NCBI GenBank assembly: GCA_963573315.1
Contig: OY752147.1
Span: 2,356,001-2,420,000, forward strand
DNA from: Entomortierella parvispora
Lineage: Eukaryota > Mortierellomycota > Mortierellomycetes > Mortierellales > Mortierellaceae
DNA: 64,000 nt
Direction: 5' to 3'
Position numbers and translations under genes: made by a program. Shown here piece by piece: positions 11,735 to 23,752 of this stretch. Position 1 is the first letter of the stretch, and each line of letters starts with the position of its first letter. The notes below the pieces were generated by a model. The model was not told the origin of the DNA and did not search any database. It saw only the letters and a program-made list of their open reading frames with translations.

Positions 11735-12283
11735 AACGCAACTAGAGGACTCGCCCACTTCAACAGCGTGAAAGAAGGGGAGAGGGGAAGAAGAGCTCGT
11801 TTTGTTGCCACGTTCTTGTTGCGCTTTTTGGGCAACAATAAAACAGTTGAGACAGCTAAGGCTACAAGTTCACAACCCTTTTGAATGTATTTATGGACTG
11901 ACTGTCTCACTGTGTGCTGAACAGGGCCATGTCCTGAGATCTCTTTGCTCGATCGCCGTTCCATCTGGAATCCACGGAAAAAAGACGCGACCCTTTTCTT
12001 GCTTATTTTCCTTTTCTTTCTTTCTCTCTCTCTCTCTCTCTTTTTCCTCTCTCTCTCGCTCTTTGCACCCTCGTCTCTGTTTCTCCCCACCTCCCTCATT
12101 CCAACTTTCACCACTGCCCTTGACATCTTAACTCTATTTTTTTCCCTTTCTTTTGACACACCCCTACCTCCTCCCTTCCAATCGTCGGTTCCACGCGTTC
12201 TCCACAGCCCTTTGTTTATCTATCTCTTTACGATCGATTCCCAATTCAACCTCCCATTCTTTCTTCTTCTATCGTCGTTTCAA
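11735..12283 (+). other. Intergenic region with poly(A) signal and pyrimidine-rich promoter
   Basis: AATAAA at 11837-11842 probably ends the carboxypeptidase transcript. The stretch at about 11990-12280 is strongly C/T-rich with a (TC)n tract near 12022 and precedes the transporter start. No gene recognised. Confidence 0.55.
11837..11842 (+). terminator. AATAAA poly(A) signal of the carboxypeptidase gene
   Basis: AATAAA about 100 bp after the stop codon. Confidence 0.5.
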
Positions 12284-14340
12284 ATGGAGCCCACGCCCTC
12301 TCCATTCCAAACAAAGGGTCCTCCAAACACCCAACATGCCAACAGGACCAGTACCACCACTACTACCACTACCACTGAGATCACGTCTTCGACTAGTAAC
12401 GACAGCGGCAGTGCAAGCGCGAGTGTGGACAATGGCAGCTCTGTCTTTTCTACATCCGAGGACACCAATAGCAGTCGCCATGGACATCACCAACCGTCAT
12501 TATCTTCCTCTCTTCCTCCTGATATCAAAAGAACGTCCTCTCTTTTGTCTCCATTCCCTCCCTGGTTCTCGATGAGGAGGGGGTCTGCAGAGACCTTTGA
12601 GTCGGGCTCGACCATCGTTGAGTCCAATCTGAGTTTTGCGGGCGATCATGAGAAGAGTGGTATTGAAAAGACAGCCGCTATCACTACTGCTGCAATAATC
12701 AGAAGTGGTGGCGGCGGCAATGATGGTGCAGAGATGCAAATTGGCAGGATAACAAGTAGAAGCGAATCCACGCGGACGGTCCGACACGGTGGCGTCAGTA
12801 CATTTAAAACAGTAGCGTCGCTCGTGTAAGAAAAGAGAAAGAGAGAGAGAAGAGAGAGGGAAGAGAGAGAGAGATGAGCAATATTCTTTCTGATCCCAAC
12901 GGTCAATGGTTCTCAAACGTCTTTGGTTACCTTCTTTCTCACTGAACTGTAGATGCGTCGTCGGGGGCACGGGCACGTTGGGCATGCCGCATGCCGTCTC
13001 TGAATCTGGATGGCTTGGATCGCTCATCATCGTCTTGGCCTTGTTCATGTCGACGTACACAGGCTGTATCCTGATCGATTGCCTCTATCTAAAAACGTAG
13101 GTCTATCTCTCCTACCTTTTTTTTTCTTTTTCGCCGAAAGACTCACCCCTCCTCCTTCTTCTCTCTCTTTTCCAGCGATACAAGACGAACTTCATACCAA
13201 GAGATTGCAAGGGATTCGTACGGAGCTTTGGGTCACTACTTTGCTTTCGGAGTCGTAGCGGTCAATCTGTTTGGTTGCGCCGTTCTCTACATGATCTTGT
13301 CTGCGACTTTGATAGAGTCCATGATCAACTCCTCGGCTTCCGCAACTCATTTCCCCGTATACGTGTACGTCATTGTCTGCTCGGCCTTTGTATGGTGTTG
13401 TTTGATTTTCACCAAAACCATGAAGGAAGTCGCGCTCCTCAGTATCCTAGGCGCCGTCGCGACGATGGGCGTGGTGGTGATCACGATCGGCGTTTCGATT
13501 GACCAGATTGTTCATGGAGCTCAAGAGGTGCTGAAGGCGCACCATCGGTTGGTGGACTGGGCAAAGATGCCGTTGAGCTTGGCGACCATTTCTTTTGCCT
13601 ATGGAGGAAATGTCGTCTATCCTCATGTAGAGCAAAGCATGCTGTATCCGAGGAGCTGGAATAGGGCTCTCTGGTGCGCTTTATCCGTCTGCTTTGTCAT
13701 GTACATATCCATCGCGGTGGTCGGCTACCTTGCCTACGGAGACATGACCCTGAGTCCTATTCTCAAGAATCTGCCAAGAGGTATATCAAAAAGTGGAAAA
13801 ACATACCAAACGCGATTGGATATTGTTGCACACGCGATTGGATATTTTGACGCGTCTTGAACGAGTCATTGGGCTCAACCTTCTATACTTTTTTTTCCTT
13901 TAATAGGTGCTTGGTCCATCCTGGCCAACTCACTCATCACGCTTCATGTGCTTTTGGCCGCACCGATTCTATTGACGTCTTTGGCTATGATGATGGAAGA
14001 ATCCATCTCGAAACGATCACCAAGATTCCAGCGGGGAACCCTGTTGGAGCAGTTTTTTAAACGAGCCATCCTTCGGTCCTTGATCGTCTTTCTCGTGGGC
14101 CTGATTGCATCGGTCGTCCCCTTCTTTGGGGATGTAATGGATCTTTTAGGGTCTTTGACAATGTGCTTGTTGGTCTTTATCATGCCCGTCATGTGTTACC
14201 AGAGGCTGGGAGGACTGAAAAGGAAATCCCTTTGGACAAAAGGCTGGGCTTGGTTTGTCCTTGCCATTGGACTCGTTGCCATGGTCCTTGGCACGATTGA
14301 TGCCATCAGGCATCTGATTGCCGACTTTAGACGACAGTGA
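12284..14340 (+). CDS. AAAP-family amino-acid transporter (SLC32/36/38-like)
   Basis: Four exons: 12284-12825, 12953-13096, 13176-13780 and 13907-14340, giving 574 aa, with every junction in frame. The first ~180 residues are Ser/Thr-rich and probably cytosolic and disordered. The membrane part opens with GGTGTLGMPHAVSESGW, the AAAP signature of transmembrane helix 1 (G-T-G-x-L-x-x-P). It continues through about 11 hydrophobic helices, including ISFAYGGNVVYPHVEQSM, which matches the conserved 'F.Y....v.P.i...M' region of this family, and VVGYLAYGDM. Family members move neutral or other amino acids with H+ or Na+ across vacuolar or plasma membranes (yeast Avt-type). The substrate cannot be read from sequence. 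The gene is convergent with the APC permease 309 bp away. Intron 3 has a short duplicated CGCGATTGGATATT unit. Confidence 0.9.
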
Positions 14341-14649
14341 AGAAACAGAAAGAAATAGGGCAACGTATAGCCGCCCACTTGAAGATATGACAAGAGATTT
14401 AGAAACTCTTTTTTTTTTTTTCTCGTCGCACCTGTAATTCTAGTAAAAACTCCCCTCTCTACGATTATTGCTGAAAAAGTTCGATTGAAAACTAGGAATG
14501 TCGACTTTAAAAACCAAATAGGTTTTCATCTTGCAAGAACCCGTACTGAAGGGGACTACTCATCCGTTAATCAAGGATATCACCGTTTTCAACAATCAAA
14601 ATGATATTTTTGCAGTCATATTCATCTATTGAACATGTATTTGTTTCTG
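14341..14649. other. Short convergent spacer between two amino-acid transporter genes
   Basis: 309 bp holding both 3' ends, A/T-rich with a T-run near 14408-14420. Terminator signals for both strands must lie here. No gene seen. Confidence 0.6.
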
Positions 14650-17600
14650 TCAACAACGCCGCTGGTCTTCCGGGAACCCAACTTCGTCTTCCGACCCACT
14701 CAGTTCCGGACTCATGGGTGGAGTATGCGAAAAGATGTGCGACAACTCATGAGTCTTCTCGTTCGAGCTTCCATAGGGGTCGTCCCCCCCTTGGTCCACG
14801 TCCGTACTGTCGTCACTGCTCTCCATATCTAATTCCGACTTTTCTGTCTCTGTCTTCATGGTTGCAGAGGTGATGCCGCCTCCGGGCTTGAACCAATGTC
14901 GACCCCAGATAGCGAAATAGGTCACACAAAGTCCCACCACCAAAACAAAGGGTACCAGAGCGTAGTTCATGTTGGTGGGTGTGACAGGGTACGCGGTCGG
15001 GCAGAGGAACAAAGCCGAGGTGACGGTGATCCAAGTCGAGGCAATGACGCCCACGGGGGTCGAGAATCGACCCAGGTTGAATGGACCGGGCTCAAAGGTG
15101 TTGCGGGCCAAGATGATGCGGCACAGAATAGGGATCAGGTAAGAGATTGAGGACGCGATTGTGTTGACAGAGACGATCGCAGTGTAAGCAGTCTCGGACC
15201 AGATGTATGGCAAACCCAACACGAAACAGAACGCAATGTTGAACCAAACAGCCGCAACGGGTGATTTCTCCTTGTTGAGCTTATGGAGTGTCTTGGATAT
15301 GGGCTAATTGAAGGCGAGGAGGAAACAACAAACGTGTTAGAGAAGGGTGTTTCAATAGTTGTTGCCATCCGATAACAAAAGGGGGTGCGCCCATAAAAAA
15401 AAGGGGGGACTTACCAAAGCTCCATCACGCGCAAAAGCATACACCATGCGAGAACTTGCCAATGTCAAGGCACTCCCGCAGAAAAACTGAGCGCCCAAGA
15501 TGATGGCGATCAAAAAGATGGCCAGTCTCTGGCCTGCAGAGTCCAAAAAGATTTGGGAAAGGGCGACGCCGACTTTGGGGTGCACGATCTGGCTCTGAAA
15601 ATCGGTGATGCAAAAAGTCATGCCGACCAAGAAGACCCATCCGACCGCACTGGCGACGACAATGGCCATGATGATGCCCATGGGACCACCGTGTTGAGCA
15701 TTTTGGGTCTCTTCCGACATGTGCGCGGCTGAATCATAGCCAGAGAGGGTATATTGACTTTGGAGGAGACCCAGCATGAAGACGTAAAATCCAGACGACC
15801 ATCCCGTGTTGTTGACCCATTTTGTGAACACGAACGCCGCCGACTGCTTCTCGGGTGTCGTGACCAGGACCACAATGACGATAATGGACGTTCCAAACAC
15901 ATGCCACCATACTAGTAAATTTTTTTTAGAAAAAGCAATTGATCGTGTTAGTCTTCCTTGCGTCGAGAAAGGTGGGAGACACACGACGCTTTGAAAAATT
16001 GGTGTTTTTTTCTCGAACCTGAAATGTTGTTGAAGAGTCCATTGAGGCGAACCGTCATCGAATTGACGACGCCATGCAACAACAGGATGCAAACGTATAT
16101 CGCAAAGATAACGTAGGTGTTGGGGCTATAGGACGAGGTCATGGAAATGAGCGAGCCCAAGAACTGCGCCATGGCCAGATCTGTACTGGCAATTGCAACT
16201 ATTGGAATGTGCAATTTCGTCAACAAAAAGAAAAAATGTGTTAGTTTTGATTCAAAAATTCATTCCTCAAACGGCTGGGTCGAGATCTTTGTCGCGTGAG
16301 GATGGATGCAATTGTAGCTCCGTTGTTCCTGAAGAGACCCTTACCACACTGATTTTTCCGATCCCAACGATCCCAATTGATTCCCAGAAGAAATGGGAAT
16401 GCAGACAGAGAGAGAGGCACACGACACAAAGGGGTGGAGGTAAGAAAGAAAAAAAAAAAGACGTTATGGTTAGTCAATCATTTCGTTCTCTCTTGGCTTT
16501 CGTGGGAATCCCCAAACAAGGTTAATGCACCACCCTTTACATGCAAAAAGCCCCTAGTGTTGAACAAAAGTGAGAGCTTCTGGACCCTTCGGCGATTTGT
16601 TCTCCTTTCCTTTTCACTCCTCAGCCTGTGCGCTGCAGGAGTAACTTGTCGCCGCTCTTTGTGTTTTTTTCTTCCTGGCGTTCGTTCCCAAAGCTCAAGG
16701 ATCCAGAACAATCAACCCCCTCTTCCTTTCGCTTCTCCCAGAAACAAAAAGGCACGTAAAGACGTGAAGAGTCGAAGAGTGAAATTGCTTTTCAAAAGAA
16801 ACAAAGAAAGAAAGAAAGAAAAAACCATGAACCTGTTCTCCCTCTTGTCTGCGGGTTCCGTCTGTTCCCTCACTTACCAATCCAAGCCAGTTGGTATAGC
16901 CTACGGTCCATGAAGCAATCGGTGCCCAGCCTGCAGAACAGAGTCTTGTGGTCCAGACATACAGTCCTCCTGAGGTTGGGAATGCAGAGCAGATCTCTGC
17001 CAACGACAATCCGACCATGAGGGTAAAGAAACTGACAAGAAGCCAACCTAAAATGCAGGGGATCAAGTTCAGGCACCGATGTAAGGTTACTTTTGTGTTC
17101 CCCCCTCATTCACAACAAGCGCACCCCCCAACCGAGGAAAGATTGGCAACCCATCTCCAGCAATGTTACGGAACCCCAGCATTACCCCAAATGACGGTCA
17201 TTGGCCCTCCTGACTGGAGGGCTTCTCCGTACAGAGGAGTCAAGCCTGCCAGGATGGAGCAGCAGGAGAAGGTAACGCCAAAGTTACTGAATGCTGAGAG
17301 AGACCGATCAAGGGACTGCAGAGGTGTGCGGATGGTCATTGGTTTCCATCGGGAGAAGGAGGGTGCGAGCGGAGTAAAGGCGGAGAGTGTGTGTTAGGCG
17401 GAGAGTGTATGTGGGAGAGAAAGAAAGAGGAAATCAGATAACATGTCAGTTTTCGGGGCCACCTTGATGGTCAGTCGCGCAGATTAGCAGACGAGCTAAC
17501 GGAAATGAGATAGAGAAAGAGTCCTCCAAGAAAGCGCCTAAAACGAGGAGACATGAAGAGGGGGAGGAAGGGAAGCCGTTACCTGTTTATAACCAAGCCT

Positions 17601-17666
17601 CTCGAGGACGATCCTGTCATGGTCGTACAAGGACCCTGTCTCGTCCTGCTGGTCGGCCTTTGACAT
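14650..17666 (-). CDS. APC-superfamily amino-acid/GABA/choline-type permease
   Basis: Six exons on the minus strand: 17666-17583, 17315-17186, 17047-16874, 16198-16019, 15911-15415 and 15303-14650, giving 572 aa. The N-terminus reads MSKADQQDETG..., then RIVLERLGYKQ, SLDRSLSAFSNFGVTFSCC and LTPLYGEALQSGGPMTVIWG. This is the typical opening of fungal GABA-permease/choline-transporter (Uga4/Hnm1-like) proteins. Twelve hydrophobic helices follow, with SGYDSAAHMSEET, the well-conserved 'GyD...h..EE' stretch after helix 8. The C-tail is acidic and Ser-rich. The exon 3 donor is unusual: only the second GT of GTAAGTGAGG keeps frame (LVIAIASTDL). Intron 3 is 675 bp. The protein would sit in plasma or vacuolar membrane. 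The substrate is uncertain. Confidence 0.9.
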
Positions 17667-18603
17667 ATGCTCTATATGGGGAGTGCGGTGTTGAAAGAGG
17701 AGAGTGTTGACGACACGGTTCTCGGAACAGGAGGACGGTGGGGCAGGAGCTTGTGGACCGGAGCTTTGAAGTAGAAGAATGGAGCGAGGAATGGAGCTGA
17801 AGAAGAAAGGAATGGCGGAAGTATGTGCCTTTTTGTCTTTTTTTTTTCTCCACGGTTTCCCTGGGTAAAAAAAAAAAAAAAAAAATCAAAGTCACATCGC
17901 AGGATCGCCAGGCGCACAAGAAAAAAAGAAAACAAAAGCATGGCGCTGCAGCTGGTGCTGCATCCAGATCAGACCATTGGCTCATTTTCTTTTCTTTTCT
18001 ATGACTGCAGTAAGATTGGGTTTGCAGCTGGCCGTTAAGAAGATGAAAAAAGGGCACAATTGCCGTAAGTGACAGATCCAAGATCAAGTCTACGTCTACG
18101 TCTGCGAAGGATACGAGGAGTGATTCTCAATGGACTCATTCTCAACCTGAATAGGTCAGCTTGAGGAGGCAATTGAGTTCGCTTGAGGGCGCACAGACAA
18201 AGGACAAACCCTCGAGCAAGGACAGGCACCCAGAAGAGACAAGGGGACGGGATGTGGATGGCCACCAGAGATGCGCTTTCTCTCTTCACGGGCCACACAG
18301 CACCCACAAACAAGGCTCTCAGCAAACACATTCACATTCTCGTTCCAAATTGGTGGCCACAAATCACGATCGTGCACGTGCATTTTCCGGCAGAACAGGA
18401 CGTGGCGAGAAGAAGTTGGGGAGATGGATGATGCATGGATGCATGTCCACTCACATCTCTTCATCTCTCCAGGACACGCTTTAACGCGGAATCGCACGCG
18501 CTTCTTACGATACTCTCGGGACAACTCTGGACAAGGAATACATTCGAAAGAAAGGAACTCCTCACAGGCGCACAGCTTCCGCCGCCTTGCCACACATCTC
18601 ACC
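17667..18603. other. Divergent intergenic region between APC permease and ALG7
   Basis: 937 bp carrying both promoters, with an A-run at about 17867-17884 and T-runs near 17839. No gene recognised on either strand; the open frames here do not resemble protein. Confidence 0.55.
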
Positions 18604-20443
18604 ATGGCGCCCATTTCAGCTGTGACAGCATCCCTCATTTTGGCCGCAGAGGTCGGCGCCGTCTTCATCATCCTTACGACCGCCCATGACCCTCTCACTG
18701 TCAACATTGGATTTTCAATCCTGGCTGGCATCACCACTTGGTCCGCCATCCCCGCCCTATCAGCCATCTTTGTTAAAGCAGGACTCAAGGGCATGGACCT
18801 GGCCAAAAAATCAAAGCAAATCATGTATGCAACACGTTGGCTTCTTTATGACTCAAAAGGACAGACGGCATCTTTCTAGACAGTAGAGCTAACCAGGCTC
18901 CACCTTTCTTGATCCTCCTCAACGTCGTGCTCTACTAGCCCCGAGAGTATGGGAATGGTCTCGGGATTGATCTACTTGGTGACCATGTTTCTCTTCATCC
19001 CTTTTCCCTTCATGAAGTGGTTCACGGCCTCCAACAATGGTGATCCACAGGAGATCAAGGTTCTCACTTTTCCTTATATCAAGGTAACAAAAGTTCTACG
19101 AAAGAATATTCCATCTGATTTCAGTAGAAAGCTGGGACTACATTGGGGATGGTAGTTGTAATTTCTCAAGTAGCTGATGATGATCTCCTCCTCTGCCTCA
19201 TCGATAGCTGGCTGAATTACTGTCGGCATTACTGTCGATCCAATCCATGGTCTTTTTGGGCTTTGCAGACGACGTTCTGGATATCCGTTGGCGCTTCAAG
19301 ATGCCCCTTCCCGCAATTGCAGCTATCCCTCTCTTGGTCGTCTACTGGGTGAACTCGGGCGTGACTTATATTGTGGTGCCTATCCCTCTTCGTCCCTTCT
19401 TGGGTCAGTTGGTCAATCTCGGACCTCTGTACTACGTCTACATGGCTATGGTAGCCATCTTTTGTACTCATTCGATCAACATTATGGCAGGAATCAACGG
19501 CGTGGAGGTTGGACAGTCTTTGGTCATTGCTTGCTCAATCGCTATCAACGACATGTTGTTTTTGCAATCGAGTTTGACAAAAGGCCCGGCGATCGAGACC
19601 CACTTGTTTTCATTATACTTTATCATTCCATTCATTGGCGTGAGCGTGGGTCTGTTGCTCCATAATTGGCACCCGAGCAAAGTGTTTATTGGCGACACGT
19701 ACTGTTACTTTGCGGGCATGACGTTTGCAGTGGTCGGAATCTTGTCCCATTACAGCAAAACGTTGATGCTGTTCTTTATCCCCCAAGTCTTCAATTTCCT
19801 ACTATCCTCTCCACAGTTGTTCAGATTGGTGCCGTGTCCGAGACATCGTGTCCCAAGGTATAACCGCAGCACAAACTTGATGGAGCCAAGTCGGGTTATT
19901 TTGGACCATGTTGCGTTTGATGCTGAACCAGTACAACACCATCATCATCATCATGGACATCACGATTCTTCAAAACATTCCACCTCGTCCAAGCAAGGCA
20001 GTCTGGCCCGATCCCCCTCTGCAGGATCTATTCTCGCCGCAACTTCCAGTCATGAGAACTCGTTTGAGCCCTCTAGTCCGCCATCGCCAGGATCTCAGTC
20101 CACGTTTTCACATGGTATTCCTGCAGGATCGAGTTCGCCGACGATCCCTTCAAAATCGCAATCCACGCCCATGCCAAGGTCAAGTTTGGGTCGCAAAGGT
20201 TGGCTCTGTGTCAAGGCGCTGGAAGCCCTGAGACTGACCCACGTCCGATACGACGCCCAGACGGGCCAGATCCCACTCGAGATGACCAACTTGACCATCT
20301 TGAACTTGATCTTGCTCAAGACTGGCCCGCTTTCGGAACGGAATTTGACCGTCGCCGTCATGGTCATTCAGGCCGTTTGCAGTCTTGTCGCCTTCTTTAT
20401 TCGATACAGGCTGGTCACCTTTGTCTATGATGGCGATCTGTAG
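18604..20443 (+). CDS. ALG7: UDP-GlcNAc:dolichyl-phosphate GlcNAc-1-phosphotransferase
   Basis: Three exons: 18604-18824, 18939-19083 and 19208-20443, giving 533 aa. It makes GlcNAc-PP-dolichol, the first step of N-glycan assembly on the ER membrane, and is the tunicamycin target. Diagnostic segments are [35 protein letters not shown] (the DDxxD-like metal site), [35 protein letters not shown] and PQVFNFL..., ending in [13 protein letters not shown]. These match human DPAGT1 and yeast Alg7 closely, with about 10 membrane helices. Unusually, about 90 extra residues sit in the last cytosolic/lumenal loop (about residues 355-440), starting with a His6 run at residue 366 and then Ser/Pro-rich. 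The family is normally about 410-460 aa. An AATAAA follows the stop at once. Confidence 0.96.
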
Positions 20444-20755
20444 ACAGCAAAGACAATAAAAGGCTTCAATTTGTTTTATTTTGATTTGGTATTTTTTTTT
20501 GAGGACAGAGTTGTACATTGGTTCGATTTTTTGTTTTTGTTTTTTTCTTCACGCGAAATACAAATGAAGGAAGGGAAGAGAGATAGAGGCAGAAATGGGA
20601 CGAATCTGGTATATGAATGGAAATGAGAGTAAAAAAGAAAGAAAGTAAAGGAAAAAAAGAGAGAATTGATAAATGGCAAGAGTAGCAATTGAAACGGAAA
20701 GCAAAAAGGTAACACTACAGAACATGATTATAGAGATTCTTTTTTTTTTTTTTTT
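20444..20755. other. Convergent spacer between ALG7 and zinc-finger gene
   Basis: 312 bp with AATAAA at 20455-20460 for ALG7 and T-runs at both ends (about 20493 and 20740-20756). No gene seen. Confidence 0.55.
20455..20460 (+). terminator. AATAAA poly(A) signal of ALG7
   Basis: AATAAA only 12 bp after the TAG stop codon. Confidence 0.55.
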
Positions 20756-23339
20756 CTAAACGACGGCAACGGGGGCGTTCTTGCTATCCTCTTCCATCGG
20801 TCCTACAGAGGATCGAGCACAAGGCTCGGAAGTAGGGGCGTTGGAGGTAGCTGTGACCATACCACCCATTGCCCGTTGATCCTCCTGCGCAGCAGTAGGG
20901 GGTGTTCTCGGGGTTGGGCTCGAGATGGGCGAGTCCACTTGGTCAGTCGTGCCATTGATGTTGTTGCTGTTGTTGTTGCTGTCGGTGCCATTGGCTTGGA
21001 CACCGTTTCCGCTAGTGCGTCCTTGGGACGCCGTCGCGGGGTCATGAGGAGTGATCATTTCTTTGTGTTGCTGTTGTTGTTGTTGTGCCGGACGCTGCGA
21101 ACTGTGGCGATGCAATTGTTGATCGTGCTGCTCTTGGGCAGGATACCGTGATGAAGAGGGGACATAACTCGATTTTGAATAGGGGGCTTGAGAATGGTGC
21201 TGTGGATGATGTTGTGGTGGGCGACGCATCGACTGTTCATCCATATAGTGTTGTTGCTGCTGCTGTTGAGTTGCATGCCGACGTTCATCTAACCGGCGCA
21301 TCTGCTGACCGGGGATCGGTGGCATCTCTAGCGAAGGGGTATGAGAGTGGCCACGCTCCTTTCCATGGTGATAGGAAGAATGACCGCCGCTACCGCCTTC
21401 CATTCTTGGCGGGTAGTCCAAAGAGGATGGGTTGGGAGCAGAGGCGTCACTTGGATGGTAGACAGGGCGAGAGTCCATACGTCCAAAGTCCATTGAGCGT
21501 GAATGAGCATGGCGCGATTCCTTGTGGGGTCGGTTCATATCTTGAATATCCATTCGCGACATACCCAAAGACGACGTGTGGGCATGTCCTCTATGCTTGT
21601 GGAGTGGCTTCATCTCTGCAGAGTCGCGTGGACTGAATTGACTCTGGGATGCAGAAGATGATTGCTGGGAATGACGGTGATGCTGCTGCTGTTGCGGGTG
21701 GTGGTGAGGAGGATAGCTGTATCCACCGTTCCCATGGCTGTCAGAACGATACCGGTCATATTGAGAGGATCCGAACTGGGATGGAGTCTGCCGTTGTCCG
21801 TCCAAGTGACTCTGACGATGTCCGCCTTCTTCGCCACCAACAGGATCGATTTCAATAGGCTCAGCCGTGGTGCCGAGATCCTCGTGATTGCTAGAACCCT
21901 GATACCTTTCATGACGACCGTGCTCCGCCTCTGAAGCGCGTTGCTCTCGAGGAGAGTCTTGCTTCTCGAAAGGACTAGAAGACCGGCTGTGCATGTTGGC
22001 TCGAGAATCACCCTCTTGAGCATTTTCTCCCGAGGCCTGATCTCCCTCCACTTCGTCATATCCGGGATGGGACATTTGGTGTTCCTGAATCGTGTCCATA
22101 TGAAGCATAAGTCCATTGAGATGCTTGGCGTCCTGCTCCCGCTGGTTGCTGATCTCAATCATCTTGTAATAGTCCACCGGGGTGCCATTGTGCTTGCGTG
22201 AATGCTCCAGCAGTGAGTCTGAGCGAGCAAATTTTTTGCCACAGCCTTCGACGTTACAAAAGAAGGGCTTCTCTCCTGTGTGCGTGCGCATGTGCCGGAT
22301 TACTTGGTGGTGCTTGTGGAATGGCTTTTGCTTCACGACACAGTTCTCCCATTCGCAGGTGTACTGGGACTAGGAAGTTTAGAAATGTTTAGATACAACA
22401 AGTTTAGATACAACGCTGGAAAAAAAAAGCTTGTCGTCCACATCAACGCCTAAAGATGATCTGTTTCGTTTTACCTTTCCGAGACCGATATGAAACTCTT
22501 CGACGTGTCCTACGAGCCAGTCCAGAGCCCCGAAAACCTGGTTACAGCTCTTCCAGAGGCACGTCCAGGTACTCTGAGCGGGACCTCCCGAGGGCGGTGA
22601 GGCCTGTCGAATGCTGCCAAGAGGGATGGCCATCCCACGCAAGCTAGCGGGCCCGACCATCGAGCCCGGCTCGTTCTCGTCATAAGGGGAAAAGGCCGTG
22701 TCAGACTCTCCTCCCTCGGTCAAATCCACAGAGAGACGTCGCTTTTTACGATCGGCAGATGCAGCCTCGATGCGGGCCATGATCGACTCGTCCGGTGCGG
22801 TGCCATTCTTGGCATTTAGTTGAGCATCCAGTTGATAGCAAACCGCCTTTAGATCCGCGTAGTTGGCATTCCGCAGTTCATACTTTGCCTGCAGCTCAGC
22901 GTATTCTCTCCGTGCCCGCTCCAGCTCTGATGTAGTGATCGAGAACTTGTACTCCATGTCGGTGTTGACCCTCTGTAGGTTCTCGATCTTTTGGCATAGA
23001 AAGCCATTCTTCTGGATTAATGTCGATAGTTGTCCAGTCAAGGATGTCTCGATCTCTGTTTGATGTTTATCGTAAATAAAAAAAGAGGGTGGGGTCAGAA
23101 TCTAAAAAAGGGGTGGAGTGGCCATGATCATCTTCCCTCCAGTCCCACCCGTTACCTCTGAACTGTCGTGAGTGCGCATCCCAGAAACGGGCCAACGTGG
23201 CCTGGAGGTCTGTGATCGAATTTACTTCCTGTGCAGTGTTTCCGTTGATCTCGCGTAGGTCGTGGATCTCTCGTAGCTCGCGTGCTTCACCGCGGTGTTC
23301 GCTCCGGATCTCGCCACGCATCTCTCGGATATCTTTCAT
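20756..23339 (-). CDS. C2H2 zinc-finger transcription factor with N-terminal coiled coil
   Basis: Three exons on the minus strand: 23339-23156, 23055-22475 and 22369-20756, giving 792 aa. Residues 1 to about 150 are charged and heptad-like, a probable coiled coil for dimerisation. A basic RKKRR patch could be a nuclear localisation signal. Three zinc fingers follow: Cys227/Cys232/His245/His250, Cys260/Cys265/His281/His285, and Cys293/Cys298/His311/His315. The second has the longer spacing and ends in the linker HTGEKPF. C-x4-C spacing with a long second finger is the GLI/ZIC-like arrangement, so the fingers are likely to bind DNA together. The remaining ~470 residues are Gln/His/Ser/Pro-rich and disordered, probably activation or phase-separating sequence. 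No specific ortholog is recognised. Three tandem TTAGTCA sites lie 130-165 bp upstream of the ATG. Confidence 0.85.
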
Positions 23340-23465
23340 GGACGGTGCGCGGGTTCAGGCGGAGGGTATATGGGATGAGGGTGCTCTGTCAATTGCTTTG
23401 AGTAGGGTGTGGGTATAAAAAGTCTATTGACACAGGGAACAGGGAGAGAGAGAGAGGTGAAGGTA

Positions 23466-23504
23466 GACTGTTAGTCAAGACTGTTAGTCAAGACTGTTAG
23501 TCAA
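23466..23504 (-). promoter_or_regulatory. Three tandem 13-bp repeats with TTAGTCA cores upstream of the zinc-finger gene
   Basis: Three exact copies of GACTGTTAGTCAA with TTAGTCA at 23471, 23484 and 23497, about 130-165 bp upstream of the ATG. TTAGTCA/TGACTAA is the type of site bound by fungal AP-1 factors (Yap1/Pap1). The 13-bp period places sites roughly one helical turn apart. A role is inferred from motif and position only. Confidence 0.5.
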
Positions 23505-23635
23505 GACTCTTTTTTTTTTTTTTCTTATCCCAAGAGGATGGATCGTCCTGAAGGGATAAAAGTCAAGCTGGAAGAGAGATGAATGATATCTACAGCTGAT
23601 GCTAAAAGAACGAACGATGGACGAGGAGGAGAGAG

Positions 23636-23752
23636 AGTGTGTGCATGAGTGTGTGTATGTGTGTGTATGTGTGTGTATGTGTGTGTATGTGCGTATAAGT
23701 GTGTCTGTGTGTATGTGCGTATAAGTGTGTCTGTGTGTGTGTGTGCGTGGGT
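23636..23752. repeat. GT-rich imperfect microsatellite
   Basis: Alternating (GT)n blocks broken by ATGT, ATAA and CTGT, including two copies of a unit reading GTATGTGCGTATAAGTGTGT. Confidence 0.85.
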
